This document shows, piece by piece, positions 58,338 to 64,000 of a stretch of 64,000 nucleotides of DNA. The notes below the pieces were generated by a model. That model saw nothing but the letters and a program-made list of their open reading frames with translations, was not told where the DNA came from and did no database searches. How positions within the stretch are numbered: the first letter of the stretch is position 1; every line of letters starts with the position of its first letter. The stretch lies in contig JAMXBD010000816.1 in NCBI GenBank assembly GCA_024138025.1, positions 248,001 to 312,000 on the forward strand. Reading direction: 5' to 3'. The translations under genes and the position numbers were made by a program. This DNA comes from Combretum micranthum (taxonomy: Eukaryota; Streptophyta; Magnoliopsida; Myrtales; Combretaceae).

Positions 58338-61300
58338 TATCACGCCTTAAAGGGTACCTTAAACGTGGCAGTCTGACGTACATAATATTAAAGTCTATGA
58401 ATGACTTTCTTAGTCACACAAAGGCTTCTGTATCATGCACAAGGTATACAACACATCAGAGGGAACACATCGGAGTAATGCAATTTACTTTGATAACAAT
58501 TAAGTAACAAGGCAAGAAAAATATTTAACATGAAACATGAAATTAAACAAGGCTAATGACAATTCTTAGGGGCATACCCTTACTAATGTCTTCAAGTCTA
58601 CACAAATACACTTCCTAATAATCACCAAAATATTAACATAACATATATTACTCATAAAGAAATTTCAAGAAATTAAATTCCTTCTATGCTAGTACTTCTT
58701 CCGCAAAAGCTCAATAATCCACCAATGTTTCCTTGAATGTCCTATCCTTGAATTGAGTCGAGCGTACTTGCTTCAACAAAATCTATGGGGGTTAAGCTTA
58801 TAATGTCCTTAGTAAGATATTTCCCATCATTTGAACCGAAAATCATAAACAAGGAAGTTGGTTAATTAAGCATATGCTATGATTATGCAACAATCGCATA
58901 AAGAACATACATATGTATAGTTATTCGAATCTATACATAGAATGGATTTACACCCTCCATATCAAGGGTTAGGGAATTGTTGATGAAGGTCCTCTTGATC
59001 TTCTACTATTAGTCCCCAGTCACTCACTCAAATTGCTCGTTGGCACGGCTCCGAACCTAGAGTCACATTCTCCGAGTGATATGGATTCCGTAAGAAGGAG
59101 CATGACCCATGTCCCAGTATGCTAGCGACCCATCCAACTCTACGCATAGAGTAGTAGCCTTCTGAAATGTTAACTTGACGTATACTATACATGATTGTTT
59201 TTTGTTAACGCCATTCTGTATTATGATTCATTAAGGACATCAATCAATTTAAACACACATAGCAATCAAGCATACAAATGAATAAACATAGTTAGGCAAA
59301 CATTCTAGTGTTACAATATGCTTAATATTCACTTAATTACACAAGCAAAAGAAATGCATGCTTATCCTTTGGTAACTCCCAATACATATTCATTTTTATC
59401 TTTTCTTATCATGGTAGTACAACTACTTACAAGCATAAATAAGATAACGAATTTAGGACAAAAACTTACTCATCCATATCGCAATCTTCTTATTCATAAT
59501 AATCCTCAAGAATGGGAGTCTCGTATTCCTCGTCACCTAGATAAAGAAATACCAGAATAAGTATTTCATAGAAGTTCTACTTAAACTTCCTAATTCTATC
59601 TTGTTATTTTTGTCAAAATTCGGATGAAGGAAAATTTCAACTTAAAATGGTCATAACTTACTCATTTTTACTCGAAATTTCGCATATTAGATATCGTTTT
59701 TTACCTACTTGAAAACATCAATCTATTTCTAAGGTTATTTTTAACATTTAAAGACATTTGGGTTTCAAAATGGGTCGGTACGGATCTGACCCAAAGGTTC
59801 CAGCCCTTAAATTGAAAATTTTCCCAAGCTTTTCATCACTTATACTTTATAGCAAATATATAAATTTCTACTTTTGAAAATCATTTAATATTAACAATAA
59901 CTCATATATGCATGATCCTAGTGATGTTGTCTAAAATTAAATTTGTAAACAATCTTTATGGAAGGTAGAGTTTTGCGAAAAGTCGTTCCTTGACTTGTGA
60001 TTAAATTTGCTATTTTATAAACATGTGACTCAATAAAAAGAAAACCATAATTCAATATATATATATATATTCAAATCTTCAAGGTTTTATATTTGTTAAA
60101 AAAAATTATTTAACAATTTATTTTATAAAACATGGTTTTACCTATTGGTGAGGTAAAACTCCAAGTGTATTTTCTTTTAAAATTTTTCCTAAGTTTGATT
60201 TTGAAACAAAATTTTAATTCTTAGATTTTTTTTAATTAAGAAACTTAATTAAAGAAATGGTTTTATATTTATTTAAATTTCATGAATATTTTATTTTCAT
60301 TCTAAACTTCTTTTAACTAAATATTTTCCAAAACATGAATCTTTATGTGGTTTAGAATAAAAATCATTCTAAGTTTTGTTACCTCAAAAATGTTTTAAGT
60401 TTTAGCATGACGGAAGTTAAATGAATAACTTGTTCTAAAATTTTATTCTCCTAATAACTCTTTCTCTATAAATAGTTTTTCAACATTTTGGTATTTAAGG
60501 GGTTGTTTGGAAGAAAACTAAAATTTTGAGTTACTACCAATGGGTGGCTAATTATTACAAATATTATATATGTTTCCTTAACTTTATAAAAGAAAATGAG
60601 TTTACTTCTTAAAATTTGTTCTTACCGATTTTATTTCTAAGTGGACTTTATTGATTTTTAAGTTTGTTTTAGGAAAATTGTTTTATTAAAAGTGTTTATC
60701 AAAATATTGGCATATACCTTATAAAAAAGTTTTTTAAGAAAATTTTGTATAATAAAGGATTATCAACATTAGAAAATTATGATAAATTTATTTTAATATT
60801 TTGGGAAGAGTGTAGCTTGAACAATTATCCTATGTGTTAATGCAAATTCTTTCTAGGTGTTTAAAAATAATTTTTCTTTGAAGCTTAACCCCATTTTTTT
60901 TTTTATATATAGAAAAAGATCCACATTATCATTTTGAAAATTTTATCAAATCAACAATATCATCATATGACCACGCATGAATATGAACTTAGTAATTACA
61001 TTATGAAATAATTTATAAATTCATGTAGATAAATAAGAGAATAGAAAATTAAATATGCAAATATAAGAACAAAATATGGAAGTCTTAGCTTATTATCAAG
61101 ACGTCCGGAACTTAGATATGAACAAGTTCTGAAAAGGAATGAAAAGCATAAGGAAGCTTAAAAAAGAAAAATAATAAAATTTGTGGAAGTATTATATTTT
61201 TATTCAAGTCTTCTTAGGACTTAGAAATGGACAAGTCCTATATGCAAAATAAAGAAATAGCAAGAAAATAATTATGGGAGTCTTAGATTAATTTTCAAGG

Positions 61301-62216
61301 CTCCCTAAGACTTAGAATATGGACAAGTCTTCTTTTATTTTGACTTGATGAAGAACAAGTCTAAGACTAGAAATTGACTAGTTTTTTATTTGTAAGAAAT
61401 AAATAATTAGCAATAAAAATAAGAGCATTAAATAAAGATTAGATTAGTGAGCATGTAAGCTTTATAGACATACATATTATTAACATATACAAAGTTAAAG
61501 TCAGAAACAACATTTCATCATAATGTAAATATGAACATAAAGTTAACAAGACATGAACAATATGTTGTTTCCATGTTTCCTTCCCTAACATATGCATCAT
61601 GGGGATTTTAGAAACATAACACACATATTTTTCATGTTATGTTAACATGAACTAAGAAGGGATTTTGTGTTTTACCTAATATGGAAGATAGATGAAGGAA
61701 GAAGGTTGAAACAACAAATGGATTGTGTGTGTATGTGTAATGGCGTGAAAGAGAGAGGGGAGGAGAGAAGAGAGGATTTGAGTTTTGATTTTGGTAGAGT
61801 TTTGTTACATGTACAAGAAGTGTGTAAAGAATGAAAGAGGGAGGAGGTATTTATAGGAAAAGTTGGAGGAAAATTAGAGTTAATTAAATAAATAATAAAA
61901 TAAAATAAAATAATGGGCATAAAGAGAGAGAGTGACTGGCCATTTAAATAAGAGGAAGAGGAGAGATTAAAAAATTGACTTTTATAAGGAAAAGTAAGTA
62001 AAGTGTAAGAGAAGTTTAGTAAAAAGTAATATTGGAAAAGTAAATGTAAGAAATAAGTATTTAGGTTGTAAGAAAAAGTAGAGATAGATAAATTGTAGTG
62101 AGTATTAATGAATAAGATAAATAAAGCACCGGTAGTAATAAATACACGTAAAAAGGCTATATTTGATATTTTTAGAAGCCGAAAATTTCTATAACTGATA
62201 TTTTATGAATCCTTAT
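58338..62216 (-). mobile_element. Family T LTR (copy T4), interrupted by Y
   Basis: Starts TATCACGCCTTAAAGGG (TG decayed to TA) and follows the T family for 3.9 kb: ACCTTAAACGTGGCAG, the block TTCAACTTAAAATGGTCA near 59636, and AACTGATATTTTATGAATCC near 62193. At that point T2 continues with a TTTTACGAGTC word, but here a new LTR end TGTAAAGACCC begins. The missing T end should lie beyond the window. No gag-pol adjoins on the left, so it is probably a solo LTR. (TA)n at about 60056-60070. Confidence 0.82.
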
Positions 62217-64000
62217 TGTAAAGACCCGATCCTCTAAATCCTAGACTTAGAGTACCGAATCCCCAACACATATAACGTTTTCACATTATATGTAAGGTTG
62301 TCCTAAAACTAACAGTTTATGAAAATTGTTTGATCAAAACCGCTATACTTTGTAAAGAACTTTTAAACAAAACAAATTGCTAACAAAAGCAATCTATACA
62401 TACATTTACATCACGTAAACATCGTTTAGTGCCAATACAAGACACTACAAAATTTACATGCTTTCTTACATCAAAAAGAAACCTAAGGAATCTTAAGGTC
62501 TTTACAACAAATAGGCTTAACTAGCAAGCCATCTATACATAACTTTTCCTTAGCAAAAGTCTTCCAAAAGTCCAGGGTAATCGGATCCTATTCATCCCAC
62601 TCATCAAGAAATCTCTCGAAATCGGACCATAGCCTAAGTCATCATAATACTCGTCTCCAATACCTGCAAAGCAGCAAAAGTGAGCCAGAGGCCCAGTACA
62701 CAATAACCAATGCAAAAACAAGTCATCAAATTGATGTAATGCATCATAGAACAAGTGGTTATCTTTATTACATTTTCATTCACAAATCAACAAGAGGGTA
62801 TTCAAACCCCAGTCACGCTTTGGAATTCAGGGATCCTGAGTAACAGCAGCTGCTCAGGGGGTTGATATAAGCATTCCGAATACTTATATCTCCTATATCT
62901 ATTTCATGAAGATAATAGCTTCATTTAGGATTTAAAAGCCGTTGCCCGACTCTACTTAAACTCAGTCCATAACATGAGCCTAGTTCACAAGTTCCCATAA
63001 ACTTTGAACTAAATCATGGTATTTCCCCCTAAGTTTAAGCAAACGTTACACAGATACTATTCCCCCCCATCAGCTACCCACTTAAAAAAAGAATCGCTAT
63101 TGCATCATAGCGTACATTGCATCATGGTAAAGTCATTGCATCATGACTTGGTTAAGCGCCTAACTAACATGTCATTGCATCATGACAGGTTTGCTGCTCC
63201 TCGGACCAGATTAAACAGCGTAATAGACATCCAATTCATTCAAATGTTAATTCAAATCTATTTAAATCAGATTAGGAATGCCTATTCCTAGCAATCATCA
63301 AACAAGTTATTGCGTACCTGAACCCGTTATTATATAACTAGGATCTCTCGGTGAAGAACTAACCGAAGAATCCTTAACTGAAATAGAAATATCACAATAA
63401 TCAATAAATCAACAAGTATAGATTTCATATCACAATTATACCCATATTATCTCTATATATCACAATTATATCACAGAATTCAAATAATTGAGTACAAGGT
63501 CATAAATAAGCATTTAAAGGTCCTATTATATCACAAATCGCTTAATAAATACTCAATTGCTCAATAACAAACTTCGGAAAATTTTATAAAAGTTTTTAAA
63601 TTTCAAAAGCACAGGGGATAGGCCGGCAGCCAAAGCCGGCGGCTTTGAGCCGTGCTCGATTCTCTGAAAATCAACACTGCCAGCGCTGGCAGTGTTCAAG
63701 GGTACGCCGTCAGCCTTTGCATCTACGCTGGCGCCTTGAGCCGGCGTAGAATCCAAAACAAAACCAAAATTTTCAAAAACGTCCAGAGAGATCTAGCCGT
63801 CCACTTACTTAGATACGCGGGCAGCTTTGCCACATACCCCGGCGGCCTTGATTTCCGCTGCCAGTGTACAATATGACAGAATGAATGCCGGCTGACTTTT
63901 CCAGCGAAAGCCGGCGGCTTTCATCCAGCCTTAAGAATTCTGAATCCAATGCTGCCTCTAAGCTGGCGGCGTTGAATTCCCAGTGCCGGCGTACGTTTTA
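62217..64000 (-). mobile_element. Family Y LTR (partial), inserted in T4
   Basis: On the plus strand it begins TGTAAAGACCCGATCC; on its own strand it would end GGTCTTTACA. Polarity is inferred from similarity to X LTRs: on the minus strand a pyrimidine-rich stretch ending GCAG (complement at 62664-62665) precedes an open segment with GIGDEYYDDLGYG, like the segment after the acceptor in X copies. It also holds repeated CATTGCATCATG words at 63095-63195, a perfect 24-bp palindrome at 63673-63696 and a GC-rich CCGGCGG-type block at 63610-64000. The expected target duplication is CTTAT (62212-62216); its partner is outside the window. Confidence 0.7.

Overview
This window looks like a transposon-dense intergenic region of a flowering-plant nuclear genome, probably a eudicot. 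The evidence is AT-rich DNA, nested copia and gypsy LTR retrotransposons with tRNA-Met primer sites, TIR elements, a chalcone-synthase-like gene with the conserved plant intron, and remains of a CYP94-type cytochrome P450. I cannot name the species. I saw no rRNA, tRNA or CRISPR. The only near-complete host gene is a type III polyketide synthase (PKS) at 48.7-50.7 kb, and it carries a 2-nt frameshift as read here.

1-33.4 kb is a retrotransposon nest. Position 1 lies inside an LTR of a family I call X. From 3897 to 22516 lies the 3' LTR of a minus-strand chromovirus (LTR family T), split by a 14.8-kb SIRE-like copia element (4726-19557, TSD GGTAT). That copia element is itself split by a 4.3-kb solo LTR of family T (7630-11948, TSD AAGAT). 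The degraded chromovirus gag-pol follows at 22.5-26.0 kb on the minus strand. Next come an unidentified ORF fused to a reverse-transcriptase start (27.1-27.85 kb) and a second minus-strand gypsy element (27.8-33.4 kb, 434-bp LTR), split by a third T LTR (28448-31757, TSD ATATC).

33.9-40.9 kb holds an X-family gypsy element with two LTRs and the stub of a further tandem copy. 40.9-48.5 kb is intergenic: a foldback MITE, a diverged tandem duplication, a small CYP94 fragment, and a decayed copia pol interrupted by a hAT-like element with a 6-bp TSD.

48.5-58.2 kb holds the PKS gene and then a CYP94 pseudogene broken by three insertions: an X solo LTR (TSD GGTTT), a TIR element (TSD TCAAA) and an unrelated solo LTR (TSD ATTTG) placed in the heme-binding loop. 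A minus-strand copia fragment abuts its 5' end.

58.3-64.0 kb is a fourth T LTR, into which another LTR (family Y) has inserted and runs off the window. X and Y LTRs share a conserved segment that looks like a splice acceptor plus a short exon. All four T LTRs lie in the same orientation. Target-site duplications were read directly and let the insertion order be reconstructed.
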